In this document: positions 35,117-44,310 of the stretch, in pieces | Position numbering within the stretch: the stretch's first letter is position 1 | Layout of the letters: the number at the start of each line of letters is the position of its first letter | NCBI RefSeq assembly: GCF_900182575.1 | Contig: NZ_FXSZ01000001.1 | Span: 496,001 to 560,000 of the forward strand | DNA: 64,000 bases | Origin: Solitalea koreensis | Lineage (GTDB): Bacteria > Bacteroidota > Bacteroidia > Sphingobacteriales > Sphingobacteriaceae | Direction: 5' to 3' | Position numbers and translations under genes: made by a program | The notes under the pieces: generated by a model | Database searches by the model: none | Told to the model about the DNA's origin: nothing | The model's input: the letters and a program-made list of their open reading frames with translations, nothing else

Positions 35117-35460
35117 TAGTTTAATACGGGCAACAAAGCATTCCCTTCAATCATCATTAATACTATAAAGTACATGATAAAGAGAATCGGTAAAATGATT
35201 CCTAATATAAGACCTACTCGCTCGAATTTAAGGTGCATAAAGTATGCTACGATATAAGCCGCCTTCGCAAGTGTTAAAATGATATAAACTACATTTTTTA
35301 TATGCTGAGGCATAACTTCGTTTGAAATACCTAAAGCGATAATAAATTCAACTACGGTAATACCCAGAAGGATAAAAAATACTTTCCAAATTAGGCCTTT
35401 ACCCATGCTGCCGTGCTCCTCGTGATGAGCAGCTGATGTATGTTGTTCGTGTGCTGACAT
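35116..35460 (-). CDS. ctaF: Cytochrome c oxidase subunit IV
   Basis: 114 residues with a histidine- and glutamate-rich start (HEQHTSAAHHEEHGS) and three membrane segments (about 25-45, 55-75, 85-105). This fits the small subunit IV of A-type oxidases in Bacteroidota, which stabilises the CuB site region of the complex. Its stop overlaps the next start, and it lies 29 bases after subunit III. Confidence 0.87.
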   Translation of the reverse strand: MSAHEQHTSAAHHEEHGSMGKGLIWKVFFILLGITVVEFIIALGISNEVMPQHIKNVVYIILTLAKAAYIVAYFMHLKFERVGLILGIILPILFIMYFIVLMMIEGNALLPVLN

Positions 35461-35489
35461 GTTACAATTAATATTTTAGATCAGATATA

Positions 35490-36170
35490 TTAAACCAGGT
35501 AGAAGAAGGTAAATACGAATACCCATACCAAGTCAACGAAGTGCCAGTATAATCCGACTTTTTCAACCATATTATAATGACCGCGGCGCTCATATGTACC
35601 GGCAATTACATTCACTAGAATAATGATGTTAATAATTACACCTGTAAATACGTGGAAACCGTGGAAACCTGTAATTACAAAGAATAATTGACCAAACTGG
35701 ACTGCCCCAGGAGTACCATTAGCATTTAAGAATGGATTGTGATGCAAATTCATTCCTTCGTGGATAAGATGCGACCATTCCCAAGCTTGGCAACTTAAAA
35801 AAGTAAAACCTCCGATGATCGTTAAAACCATCCATTTAATGACCTCAGCTTTAGATTTACGATGACCAGCTTCAACAGCCAATACCATAGTAACAGAACT
35901 AAAAATAAGGATAAAAGTCATTATACCCACGAAAACCAATGGAGCATTCCCATGAATTCCGGGAGCAGATTGGAAAACATAATCAGGTTCAGGCCAGCTA
36001 AGGTTTTTGAAACGCATAGCGCCATAAAAAATCAGTAATGCGGAGAAGGTGAAAACATCCGACAGGAGGAAAAACCACATCATCAATTTTCCGTATTCAA
36101 CAGAAAATGGTGATCTGCCCCCACCCCAAGGATTTGATTTTACTTCATCGATTTGTGCAACAGTACTCAT
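35490..36170 (-). CDS. ctaE: Cytochrome c oxidase subunit III
   Basis: 226 residues with five or more membrane helices and the family motifs: SVEYGKLMMWFFLLSDVFTFS at the start, CQAWEWSHLI in the middle and FVITGFHGFHVFTGVI with GLYWHFVDLVWVFVFTFFYL at the end. Subunit III flanks the proton-pumping subunit I. It is followed by subunit IV and preceded, 10 bases away, by a second subunit III-family gene. Confidence 0.93.
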   Translation of the reverse strand: MSTVAQIDEVKSNPWGGGRSPFSVEYGKLMMWFFLLSDVFTFSALLIFYGAMRFKNLSWPEPDYVFQSAPGIHGNAPLVFVGIMTFILIFSSVTMVLAVEAGHRKSKAEVIKWMVLTIIGGFTFLSCQAWEWSHLIHEGMNLHHNPFLNANGTPGAVQFGQLFFVITGFHGFHVFTGVIINIIILVNVIAGTYERRGHYNMVEKVGLYWHFVDLVWVFVFTFFYLV

Positions 36171-36180
36171 TGAAAAAATT

Positions 36181-36762
36181 TTAGTGGTTCAAAAGTAAAA
36201 AAACATATAAATATATCCATAAGATATCGATAAAATGCCAAAAGATGGATGCTAGCTCCAAGCGAAAGACATTCTTTACCTGCGGTATATTTTTATATAC
36301 ACCTGCCAGGCAAGCGATAAGAAATACCAGACCTCCAATAATGTGCATAGCGTGTGCACCCGAGATCACGTAAAGGAAAGAGCCCGAAGGATTTCCGATA
36401 AAAAACACTTTTTGCGCAACTAACTGTTGCCATGCTGTCCATTGTGAACCAAGAAACCCTAGCCCTAATGCGAAAGTGATCCATAAGGCGGTTTTTTGAG
36501 CTCCAAAATTCAGCTTCTTCCCTGAAATATAGGCCCAATGCATTGTAAAACTACTCAACACGATTAAGGCTGTTGAAAGCATGAAAACCTTTGGCAATTC
36601 AAATTCAACCCAATTTCCTTCCGCTTTACGAACAATATATGCACTGGTAAAAGCACCGATTAACATAATACTGGTTACGATGAACAGCCAAAGAATAAAT
36701 TTCTTAGGTCGAACATTCAGTTTTGTCTTTTCTTGATCCATTCTAACTGCTTCTACACTCAT
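36181..36762 (-). CDS. Second cytochrome c oxidase subunit III-family protein
   Basis: 193 residues, five membrane segments, with subunit III features (ISGAHAMHIIGGLVFL, then FWHFIDILWIYLYVFLLL). It is distinct from the following 226-residue subunit III rather than a recent copy. A pair of subunit III-like genes in one operon is a usual arrangement in Bacteroidota oxidase operons. It overlaps the stop of heme O synthase by four bases (ATGA), so translation is coupled. Confidence 0.9.
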   Translation of the reverse strand: MSVEAVRMDQEKTKLNVRPKKFILWLFIVTSIMLIGAFTSAYIVRKAEGNWVEFELPKVFMLSTALIVLSSFTMHWAYISGKKLNFGAQKTALWITFALGLGFLGSQWTAWQQLVAQKVFFIGNPSGSFLYVISGAHAMHIIGGLVFLIACLAGVYKNIPQVKNVFRLELASIFWHFIDILWIYLYVFLLLNH

Positions 36763-37664
36763 AATTTATTGATTAAGATCATGATTTGAACAATAGGCAA
36801 ATACAAAAATGAGCCGAACATCAATTGTAATGCTGATTTAACATCGTTTAAACGATATAAACGTATTGCCTGATAAAGAAATAACACACCCAGTATTAGC
36901 GTTACAATTAGATAGGCGTTTCCTGCCATGTTATAATAAACGGGCAGTATACTAACCGGAATAAGCAAAATATTAGAAACTAAAATCCAGGTTGCACTGC
37001 TTTTGCTTCTACCCGAACTAGCCGGTAATAAATGAAAGCCAGCCTTGCTATAATCTTCTTCTAATACCCAGGCAATTGCCCAAAAATGTGGAAACTGCCA
37101 CATGAATTGTATAGCAAACAATAAACCTGGCTCCATTCCGAAATGGTTTGCAAACGCAACATATCCTAATAAGGGAGGCATTGCACCTGGAATAGCTCCG
37201 ATAAATACGGACAAGCGAGTTACTTGCTTTAATGGAGTATAAACGAATGAATAGGAAAGTAGAGAAAACAAACCGAAAAAAGCAGTTAAATAGTTGACTC
37301 CATATCCCAGGAATAGAATTCCAACAATCCCCATTATTAATCCTGCAATCGATGCTTCTAAAATGTTCATCCTGCCCGAAGGTAGAGGACGATCTTGAGT
37401 ACGACTCATCAACTTATCAAGATTGCGCTCCAGAACCTGGTTGAATGTATTAGCGGAACCTGTTACCAGAAAACCTCCAATTATCAAAGAAACCAAGGCC
37501 GACCAGTTAATGTACTCAGTACCCCTTGAGGCATACATGTACGAAATAGCGGCCGAAAACACCACTAACAACGAAAGCCTCATTTTTACCAATTGAACGT
37601 AATCGGCCAATTTTGCCGATACAATGGTAGAAAGATCCGCTTTTACTGTTTTTTCTATCAACAC
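36759..37664 (-). CDS. ctaB: Protoheme IX farnesyltransferase (heme O synthase)
   Basis: Converts heme B to heme O by adding a farnesyl group, the first step to the heme A of this oxidase. 301 residues with about nine membrane helices. The prenyl-diphosphate binding motif NTFNQVLERNLDKLMSRTQD is at about 92-111 with RPLPSG following, and a second loop YTPLKQVTRLSVFIGAIPGA lies near 150. The start is a GTG or adjacent TTG; there is no ATG at this end. It sits 16 bases after heme A synthase and overlaps the next gene. Confidence 0.95.
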   Translation of the reverse strand: MLIEKTVKADLSTIVSAKLADYVQLVKMRLSLLVVFSAAISYMYASRGTEYINWSALVSLIIGGFLVTGSANTFNQVLERNLDKLMSRTQDRPLPSGRMNILEASIAGLIMGIVGILFLGYGVNYLTAFFGLFSLLSYSFVYTPLKQVTRLSVFIGAIPGAMPPLLGYVAFANHFGMEPGLLFAIQFMWQFPHFWAIAWVLEEDYSKAGFHLLPASSGRSKSSATWILVSNILLIPVSILPVYYNMAGNAYLIVTLILGVLFLYQAIRLYRLNDVKSALQLMFGSFLYLPIVQIMILINKL

Positions 37665-37680
37665 GATTCTTATTATTTAG

Positions 37681-38757
37681 TTAAGCAATGGCTTCTTGCA
37701 TGTAATCGATTTTCGAAAAACACAATACTGCCCAAAATTGAATTCCAAACATTAAACAGCCAACCAATACATGTAACGTTTGCGCGGCCGGAGGTAATGA
37801 GAGGTAAGCCAAAGCAATCCCGGTAATTAGCTGCACTACGACTAGAGCTGCATTACAGTAAACTAATTTCTTTAGTGTATTGTCAGATTTAAGCTTACGA
37901 AATGCAAACCAAATCCATCCACTAATTGCCAGTACTGCAAAAGCTAATTCTCTATGAATTATAAATGCCGAACCAACTTTGCTAACCCATTGATCCCGAC
38001 CTTGAAAATTAAGCGCCGCTGAAATTTCATCAATCAACTCACGAACCTGGGTTCCTAAAAGGATTTGTAATGCCGTAAGAACTAAAAGAATTATCAGCAT
38101 TACTTTTGTCGAACCCATTTTCATTGCTGCTATAAATGACACGTCAATCTTCCGATCTTTAGCGTACTCATACAAGTAAACGTATAGAGCTAAAATTATA
38201 AGCGCAATGAGCATATGGATCGTTACCATGTATGCCTTCAAATTACTATCCACTACTTTGGCTCCTACCCACCCTTGAAAACCAATCAGCAAAAAACTAA
38301 ACAAGCTAAGCCAGAATACCTTTTTACGGTGAGTTTTTAGATATGGAATAGAAAATAGTAATGTAGCAATGGCTGCAAAACCTAGTATTACACCAGCCAG
38401 CCTGTTTAAATATTCTGTCCAGGTGTGTGCAACATTGAATTTTGCATAATCATGCTTGGTGTACTTTTCCCAATCTGCATGATTAAAAGTAGGCCCGGCT
38501 GTAAGATCTTTCTTGGCTTTATACAAAGCCTCATTCCAAATTACGATATAACCTTTCTTAAAGAATTTACCTTCAGAAAACGTTAATTCATCAATGGTTG
38601 TAGGTGGAACATAATGCCCGAAGCACTTTGGCCAGTCGGGACAACCCATACCTGAACCTGTACTTCTAACAATTCCTCCTGCCAAAATGACAAAGAACAA
38701 TAATACTATTGTAACGAAATTGATCTTAAGAAACTTTCGTTCGACCCTACTCTGCAT
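37681..38757 (-). CDS. ctaA: Heme A synthase (COX15/CtaA family)
   Basis: Oxidises heme O to heme A in the inner membrane. 358 residues with about eight membrane segments. The first has ILAGGIVRSTGSGMGCPDWPKCFG with the conserved cysteine pair; histidines HTWTEYLNRL, VTIHMLIALI, IIHRELAFAV and TLHVLVGCLMFG are the expected heme ligands. A loop of about 50 residues between the first two helices is the normal longer type in Bacteroidota. It follows subunit I; the intervening 65 bases hold a large palindrome. Confidence 0.94.
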   Translation of the reverse strand: MQSRVERKFLKINFVTIVLLFFVILAGGIVRSTGSGMGCPDWPKCFGHYVPPTTIDELTFSEGKFFKKGYIVIWNEALYKAKKDLTAGPTFNHADWEKYTKHDYAKFNVAHTWTEYLNRLAGVILGFAAIATLLFSIPYLKTHRKKVFWLSLFSFLLIGFQGWVGAKVVDSNLKAYMVTIHMLIALIILALYVYLYEYAKDRKIDVSFIAAMKMGSTKVMLIILLVLTALQILLGTQVRELIDEISAALNFQGRDQWVSKVGSAFIIHRELAFAVLAISGWIWFAFRKLKSDNTLKKLVYCNAALVVVQLITGIALAYLSLPPAAQTLHVLVGCLMFGIQFWAVLCFSKIDYMQEAIA

Positions 38758-38775
38758 TTTTCAAATAAAATTATT

Positions 38776-38820
38776 CTTCGACTCCGCTCAGTGTACCAGT
38801 ATAGCTGAGCGGAGTCGAAG
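38776..38820. repeat. Large palindrome (16-bp arms) between ctaA and ctaD
   Basis: Arms CTTCGACTCCGCTCAG (38776-38791) and its exact complement (38805-38820), 13-base loop. There is no T-run, so it is not a standard terminator. The arm sequence is of a kind I recognise as a dispersed palindromic repeat in Bacteroidota genomes. In this operon it would form a strong RNA stem between two oxidase genes. Confidence 0.85.
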
Positions 38821-38822
38821 AC

Positions 38823-40739
38823 TTAATTAGCTTTTTCAGCTTTTTGTTCATCACTCACTGTTAAGTGCTTAGCTTGGTAAAATTCGTGCACAAATTGTGT
38901 TTCATCACCATGATAGCCAAAGTCTTCAGGAGTGTTAGAGCTAATTGTTTCAGAGAAAGGAACGTTTTGAGGAATGAAATCCTGCACAGCACCTGGTTTG
39001 CTATAGTCGTAAGACCAACGGTAAACAGTTGGTATTTCGCCTGGCCAGTTTCCATGAATGTGCTCAACAGGCGTAGTCCACTCAAGTGTATTTGAGTTCC
39101 AAGGATTTTGAGGAGCTTTCTTACCTCTGAAAATATTAACGAAGAAGTTATAAAGGAACAACAATTGACCAAGAGCTCCAATGATAGCTGCAATTGTGAT
39201 AAATTGATTCAATGGCAACCACTGTTTAAACTGCTCAAACTCAGTGAACTCATAATAACGACGAGGAACACCGTCTAAGCCCATAAAATGCATTGGGAAA
39301 AACACCAGGTAAGCTGAAATAAATGTCATCCAGAAGTGTAGGTAACCCAATTTATCATTCATCATCTTACCAAATAATTTTGGATACCAATGATAAACGC
39401 CGGCAAGCATACCAAAAATAGCAGCACAACCCATTACAATATGGAAGTGGGCAACTACGAAATAGGTATCGTGAAGGTTAATGTCCAAAGAAGCATTACC
39501 CAAGAATAAACCTGTTACACCACCTGTAATAAAGAATGATACCAGACCTACAGCAAACATCATTGCAGGGGTAAAACGAATATTACCTCTCCACAAAGTC
39601 GCCAAATAGTTAAATGTTTTTACTGCCGAAGGTACTGCAATGATCAACGTTGTGAACATGAACACCGATCCAAGGAATGGATTCATACCGGTTACGAACA
39701 TGTGGTGACCCCAAACGATAAACGAAAGGAAGGTAATTCCTAACAATGAAATAATCATCGCACGGTAACCGAAAATTGGTTTACGTGAATTAGTGGCAAT
39801 AATTTCAGAGGTAATACCCAAAGCAGGCATAATAATAATGTAAACCTCCGGGTGACCTAAGAACCAGAATAAGTGCTGGAACAGAATAGGACTACCACCG
39901 GTGTTAGGCAACGCTTCACCGCCAATAAAAATATCAGACAAGTAAAAACTTGTACCGAAGCTACGGTCAAAAATCAAAAGAATTACAGCAGAGAATAAAA
40001 CAGGGAATGCTAAGACACCCAAAATTGCTGTAAAGAAGAATGCCCAAATTGTTAACGGCATTTTAGTCATTGACATACCTTTAGTACGCATGTTTAATAC
40101 AGTACTAATGTAGTTGATACCACCCATCAATGATGAAGCGATAAACAATGCCATTGAAGCTAACCAAAGAGTCATACCCAAACCTGAACCAGGCATCGCT
40201 TTTGGCAATGCAGAAAGTGGAGGGTAGATCGTCCATCCACCACTAGCTGGACCTGTTTGGATAAAGAATGATGAACACATAACTACACTGGCTGCAAAGA
40301 AGAACCAATAAGAAAGCATGTTCATAAATGGCGAAGCCATATCACGTGCACCAATTTGGTAAGGAATCAACAAATTGGAAAACGTACCACTTAACCCCGC
40401 TGTCAATACAAAGAATACCATGATGGTACCGTGAATTGTTACCAATGAAAGGTAAAAGTTAGGATCTAGTCGACCTCCAGCTCCCCATTTACCAAGAATC
40501 ACCTCAAGGAATGGGAACTCTTTATCAGGCCAAGCTAATTGAATACGGAATAAGATGGAAAAAACCATTCCTATCACGGCCATGATAATACCAGTGATAA
40601 GAAATTGTTTAGCAATCATCTTGTGGTCCTGACTAAAAACATACTTGTTCAGGAATGTTTCATGATGATGCTCATGACCGTGGTCGTGTGCATGATCATG
40701 ATGTACGGCAGCAGGATTGCTTATTGCTTGAGTAGCCAT
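38823..40739 (-). CDS. ctaD: Cytochrome c oxidase subunit I
   Basis: Catalytic subunit that reduces oxygen to water at a heme a3-CuB site. 638 residues and 12 or more membrane helices. All ligand motifs are visible: TIHGTIMVFFVL, FWFLGHPEVYIIIMPALG (CuB His and cross-linked Tyr), VWGHHMFVTGM (CuB His pair), and HDTYFVVAHFHIVMG (heme a3 and a). GHPEV indicates an A1-type proton channel. The N terminus before the first helix is remarkable: HHDHAHDHGHEHHH, ten histidines within residues 13-26. The stop is two bases from the palindrome at 38776. Confidence 0.96.
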   Translation of the reverse strand: MATQAISNPAAVHHDHAHDHGHEHHHETFLNKYVFSQDHKMIAKQFLITGIIMAVIGMVFSILFRIQLAWPDKEFPFLEVILGKWGAGGRLDPNFYLSLVTIHGTIMVFFVLTAGLSGTFSNLLIPYQIGARDMASPFMNMLSYWFFFAASVVMCSSFFIQTGPASGGWTIYPPLSALPKAMPGSGLGMTLWLASMALFIASSLMGGINYISTVLNMRTKGMSMTKMPLTIWAFFFTAILGVLAFPVLFSAVILLIFDRSFGTSFYLSDIFIGGEALPNTGGSPILFQHLFWFLGHPEVYIIIMPALGITSEIIATNSRKPIFGYRAMIISLLGITFLSFIVWGHHMFVTGMNPFLGSVFMFTTLIIAVPSAVKTFNYLATLWRGNIRFTPAMMFAVGLVSFFITGGVTGLFLGNASLDINLHDTYFVVAHFHIVMGCAAIFGMLAGVYHWYPKLFGKMMNDKLGYLHFWMTFISAYLVFFPMHFMGLDGVPRRYYEFTEFEQFKQWLPLNQFITIAAIIGALGQLLFLYNFFVNIFRGKKAPQNPWNSNTLEWTTPVEHIHGNWPGEIPTVYRWSYDYSKPGAVQDFIPQNVPFSETISSNTPEDFGYHGDETQFVHEFYQAKHLTVSDEQKAEKAN

Positions 40740-40757
40740 AGTGCTAATATTTTCTAA

Positions 40758-41957
40758 TTACTTATTTAATGCTAAAGTTTTACTTGCGGTTGAGTCAGCA
40801 GTTTTAACTGAATCAACTGGAGCTACAGGAGCCGGAGGAGCAGGTTGAAGTTTTTCCTGCTGTTGTACATAAAAAGGTTTTTGACCTCTTAACCACTCCT
40901 GGTACTCACGCATTGACACAACTTTAATGGTGAATTTCATGTTGTAGTGTGCTGCTCCGCAAATTTTATTGCAATACAACAAATAGTCAAATTTACTATC
41001 ATTTACTTTAGAACGCATCGCATTAGTAGTGATGGTTGGCGTAAATGCAAAGTAAGTTGGCATACCAGGAACGCAGTTCATTTGAACACGGAAATGCGGC
41101 ATGTATGCACTGTGGATAACGTCTTTAGCTCCAAACACAAATTGAACAGGCTTTCCAACCGGCAATACAATTTCTGAAGGGTAAAAATCATCATGTGATC
41201 TTTCATCTTTATAATCAACACCCAACACGTTATCACCACCAATCAAACGGTAATTGCGTTTACCCAATTGATTGTCTTTACCAGCATAGCGAACTGTCCA
41301 TTTAAATTGTTCTCCTACTGCTTCAACAACAATAGCACCTTTAGCACTGTTAGGGCTAAAGATATTTGTCCAAGCCTTCCATCCAAAGAATACCAAAACG
41401 GTAAGTACGATGGCCGGAATAAGAGTCCATATTTTTTCGACATTATCATTATGCGGATAGTATAATGCCTTACGGTTTTTACGCTGACGGTAGAAGTAAG
41501 CATAAGAAAACAATAAGACGTGCGTAACAATGAATACGAAAAAAGTAATGTAGAAAGTAATGTGGAATAAACGGTCTGTTTCAACACCATGAATTGAAGC
41601 TGGTTCAGGTAAAATCATTTTACCATGAACACCTAGTTCCCAAAACGAACCGTATAAACCAAGGAAACCAAGGATTAATAACAAGGATGCGTTAATCGAA
41701 TTCCAGTTAATTCCTTTTTTAGTACCGGCAGCGCTAGCTGTAAGGTCATAAACTTTAAGTATGCGGCCAATTATACCAAGTATAAAACCTGCTGCAATAA
41801 CCAGCAACACATAAAAAGCAACCGTTAACCACATTTCGGTTCTGTCTGGAGCCGTTGCGGCCGCACCTGCTGCCGCATCCTGAGCATAAGCCACACTCGA
41901 TAAAGTAGTGGCTACAGCTGCAGAAGCAATGAATTTTATATTTTTTAGTATCGACAT
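40758..41957 (-). CDS. ctaC: Cytochrome c oxidase subunit II
   Basis: Accepts electrons from cytochrome c at the dinuclear CuA centre. 399 residues: signal peptide to about 25 (YAQ), three apparent hydrophobic segments and a cupredoxin domain in which DVIHSAYMPHF supplies the His and YCNKICGAAHYNMKF the two Cys, second His and Met of CuA. There is no fused cytochrome c domain, so the electron donor is separate (likely ActE or ActA of the adjacent complex III). The C-terminal 40 residues are proline-rich (LQPAPPAPVAPVDSV). It lies 18 bases before ctaD. Confidence 0.95.
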   Translation of the reverse strand: MSILKNIKFIASAAVATTLSSVAYAQDAAAGAAATAPDRTEMWLTVAFYVLLVIAAGFILGIIGRILKVYDLTASAAGTKKGINWNSINASLLLILGFLGLYGSFWELGVHGKMILPEPASIHGVETDRLFHITFYITFFVFIVTHVLLFSYAYFYRQRKNRKALYYPHNDNVEKIWTLIPAIVLTVLVFFGWKAWTNIFSPNSAKGAIVVEAVGEQFKWTVRYAGKDNQLGKRNYRLIGGDNVLGVDYKDERSHDDFYPSEIVLPVGKPVQFVFGAKDVIHSAYMPHFRVQMNCVPGMPTYFAFTPTITTNAMRSKVNDSKFDYLLYCNKICGAAHYNMKFTIKVVSMREYQEWLRGQKPFYVQQQEKLQPAPPAPVAPVDSVKTADSTASKTLALNK

Positions 41958-41973
41958 AATTTTTTTAAAACAA

Positions 41974-43191
41974 TTAGATATTGTTTATTGAATGGTGCAG
42001 ACTCTCTTCTAAATAAGGATGGTTTTTTGGTAAAAGAGGCGCTTTGCTCAAACCCTTAAGCATAAGGAAAACAAATAATCCTACAAAACCTACAAACGTT
42101 CCGATTTCAATGTGGTTAAATCCACGTTCTGCTTCAGTAACTGAACCTGGCATTACCATTAAATAGTAATCAAGCCAGTGACCTAGAATTATGATGATAG
42201 CTGCTATCTTAACAACTTTCATATTGCGTTTACTATCGCTCGACATCAATACCAAGAACGGAGTCAGGAAGTTAATTACAAGATTAAACCAGAACCAGAA
42301 TTTATACGCAGGTGTCCAACGTTTTAAGAAATAGTACGTTTCTTCAGGAATGTTAGCGTACCAATCAAGTAGAAACTGAGCTGTCCATAGATACGTCCAG
42401 AAAGTAGAGAAGGCAAACATAAACAATCCTAAATTGTGAATGTGACTCTTGTTTACCCATGGCATATAACCGTTCTCTTTAAGCAGGATTACAGTTAAAG
42501 CGATTGCCGCCAATCCACTTACCCATAAGCCAGCAAGGTTATACCAGCCAAACATAGTAGAGAACCAATGAGCTTCAACCGATAACATCATATCGAATGA
42601 GAACAATGGGTAAGTGAAACCGAAGATTACGCAGAATACTGCAGAATATTTAATACTTGTGTTGTAGTATTCCATTCCGCCTTCTAAATCTTCTTTTAAG
42701 GTTAGTTTTCTTAAATAAACTGCCAATCCACCCCAAATAAACATATACAAAGCCAAGCGAATCAGGAAGAAAGGAATATTCAAATAACCTGATTTTCCAG
42801 CAATAATTGGATCGAAATGTGGGCTGTTTGGATCTGTAATTCCTTCTTCGTTCCAGTGGTGATATAAGTTATGCGTATACAAACCGGTAGCAATCAGGGC
42901 AAATAAAATCACTGCGGCGTATGGAATAACGGTAGTGAATGCGCTAGGTATACGTAAAATACTAGTTGCCCAGCCTGCATTCGCAACATACTGAATTGCT
43001 ATAAACATCATACCTGCGAAACTCACGCAAGTGAAGTAATAAGCGCATATTAACAGGTTAGCCCAAGTACGATCAACGTGACCTGTTGCAAAACCAATAG
43101 CAACACTGATAACACCAATTGCGATGGCGATCAGGCTCCAGGTTTTGGCTTTACCTGTAAACTCAAATTGTTCTAATGTATTTAGTTGCAT
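41974..43191 (-). CDS. actF: Alternative complex III subunit ActF (quinol:cytochrome c oxidoreductase)
   Basis: Membrane subunit of 405 residues from the ATG at 43191; a TTG two codons earlier is less likely. About ten hydrophobic helices, homologous in layout to the NrfD-like subunit ActC. It helps form the menaquinol and proton-pathway part of the complex. Segments MFAFSTFWTYLWTAQFLLDWYANIPEETYYF and SFDMMLSVEAHWFSTMFGWY are characteristic of this subunit. It lies between actE and oxidase subunit II, 17 bases from the latter, linking complex III and oxidase in one transcript. Confidence 0.93.
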   Translation of the reverse strand: MQLNTLEQFEFTGKAKTWSLIAIAIGVISVAIGFATGHVDRTWANLLICAYYFTCVSFAGMMFIAIQYVANAGWATSILRIPSAFTTVIPYAAVILFALIATGLYTHNLYHHWNEEGITDPNSPHFDPIIAGKSGYLNIPFFLIRLALYMFIWGGLAVYLRKLTLKEDLEGGMEYYNTSIKYSAVFCVIFGFTYPLFSFDMMLSVEAHWFSTMFGWYNLAGLWVSGLAAIALTVILLKENGYMPWVNKSHIHNLGLFMFAFSTFWTYLWTAQFLLDWYANIPEETYYFLKRWTPAYKFWFWFNLVINFLTPFLVLMSSDSKRNMKVVKIAAIIIILGHWLDYYLMVMPGSVTEAERGFNHIEIGTFVGFVGLFVFLMLKGLSKAPLLPKNHPYLEESLHHSINNI

Positions 43192-43216
43192 TATCAAAAG
43201 TTTAAAGGTTCAAAAA

Positions 43217-43780
43217 TTATTGTTTTTGAAGATATTGAATGTACTGAATGATTTTCCAACGCTCTTCTTTGCTTAACTGAGATGCATGTGAACCCATTGC
43301 ACCTTTTCCGTAAGTTATGGTGAAGAACATTTTACCCTCAGGTAAATTTTTCAATGCATCCGAATTATAGTGAGGAGGAGCAGGGAAACCTGCTTTCGCT
43401 ACAACAGCACCATCAGCCATACCGGTTTTACCGTGACATTGTGAGCACATATTCAAGAATAATTTTTTACCCTCTTCAAAATTTGCCTCATTTTTTGCTA
43501 GCGGACTGTGTAATTCAGCCCCTGCAGCTTCGTAACCTTCAGGAGTATTTGGATAATGGAAAACTTCGAAACCTTGAGGGATTGTACCTTCAACAGGTTT
43601 TTGAGCAGTTTTTCCATCTGCAAAAGCTTCATTTTTTTGATCAGGATTGTAAGCAATTGGACGATACATCTGTGGTGCATATTCCAAACCTGGATCACGT
43701 TTAACTTTTGAGCATGAGGAAAGTGTCACTACTCCAATTAAACTGACTAATACAACGCCTTTAATTTTATTACGTAACAT
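43217..43780 (-). CDS. actE: Alternative complex III monoheme cytochrome c ActE
   Basis: Lipoprotein of 187 residues: lipobox LSSC, then SKVKRDPGLEYAPQMY, then a single c-type heme motif CSQCH (near residues 112-116), with methionine GSHASQ-type ligand segment following. It shuttles electrons from ActA toward the oxidase. Its place between actD and actF, 20 bases from actF, matches the canonical order. Confidence 0.93.
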   Translation of the reverse strand: MLRNKIKGVVLVSLIGVVTLSSCSKVKRDPGLEYAPQMYRPIAYNPDQKNEAFADGKTAQKPVEGTIPQGFEVFHYPNTPEGYEAAGAELHSPLAKNEANFEEGKKLFLNMCSQCHGKTGMADGAVVAKAGFPAPPHYNSDALKNLPEGKMFFTITYGKGAMGSHASQLSKEERWKIIQYIQYLQKQ

Positions 43781-43794
43781 ATTTCTACTGCTTA

Positions 43795-44310
43795 TTATAC
43801 CGTTTTATACTTTACCTCAACAGCACCAGACTGTCTGAATAATGAACTTACTGTTTGTTCGTTTTCATCATTAACTTCTACTGCAATAACATAACGATCA
43901 TCAGTAGCACGCTCGTCCATGATTCTTGGAGTAGAACCAGGAATTAAACGATTTGCTAAGAAGAATGTAAGTCCCATACCAAACGATGCAAATAATACAG
44001 TCCACTCAAACAAGATGGGAATAAAACTCACAATCGGGAAGTTAGGTTTACCACCAATATCCATTGGCCAATCATAAGTAATCATATACCACATCATTAA
44101 GAAAGCACATGAAATACCTAAACATCCAAAACAAAACGCTGCGATTGGCAATCGAGAGCGAGGAATGATAAATACGTTCTCCAATCCGTGAACCGGATGC
44201 GGTGTATACACATCGTGTATCATTTGACCATTATTTTGAACCTCTTTGATACCTTGTAACAAGATATCCTGATCATCATATAAACCGATGGCGTATTTCT
44301 TATTGCTCAT
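43795..44310 (-). CDS. actD: Alternative complex III subunit ActD (DUF3341)
   Basis: 171 residues starting at MSNKKYAIGLYDDQD. I chose the ATG at 44310 because AAAGGAGA lies just before it; a TTG at 44346 gives 12 extra residues and is unlikely. Two membrane segments (about 70-90 and 105-127) follow an N-terminal ferredoxin-like DUF3341 fold. The last 11 bases of actC overlap this start, so the ribosome-binding site is inside actC. Confidence 0.92.
   Translation of the reverse strand: MSNKKYAIGLYDDQDILLQGIKEVQNNGQMIHDVYTPHPVHGLENVFIIPRSRLPIAAFCFGCLGISCAFLMMWYMITYDWPMDIGGKPNFPIVSFIPILFEWTVLFASFGMGLTFFLANRLIPGSTPRIMDERATDDRYVIAVEVNDENEQTVSSLFRQSGAVEVKYKTV

Noticed and set aside
43354..43704. 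116-codon plus-strand frame over actE
   Set aside because: Fully inside actE, whose heme motif and lipobox are clear.
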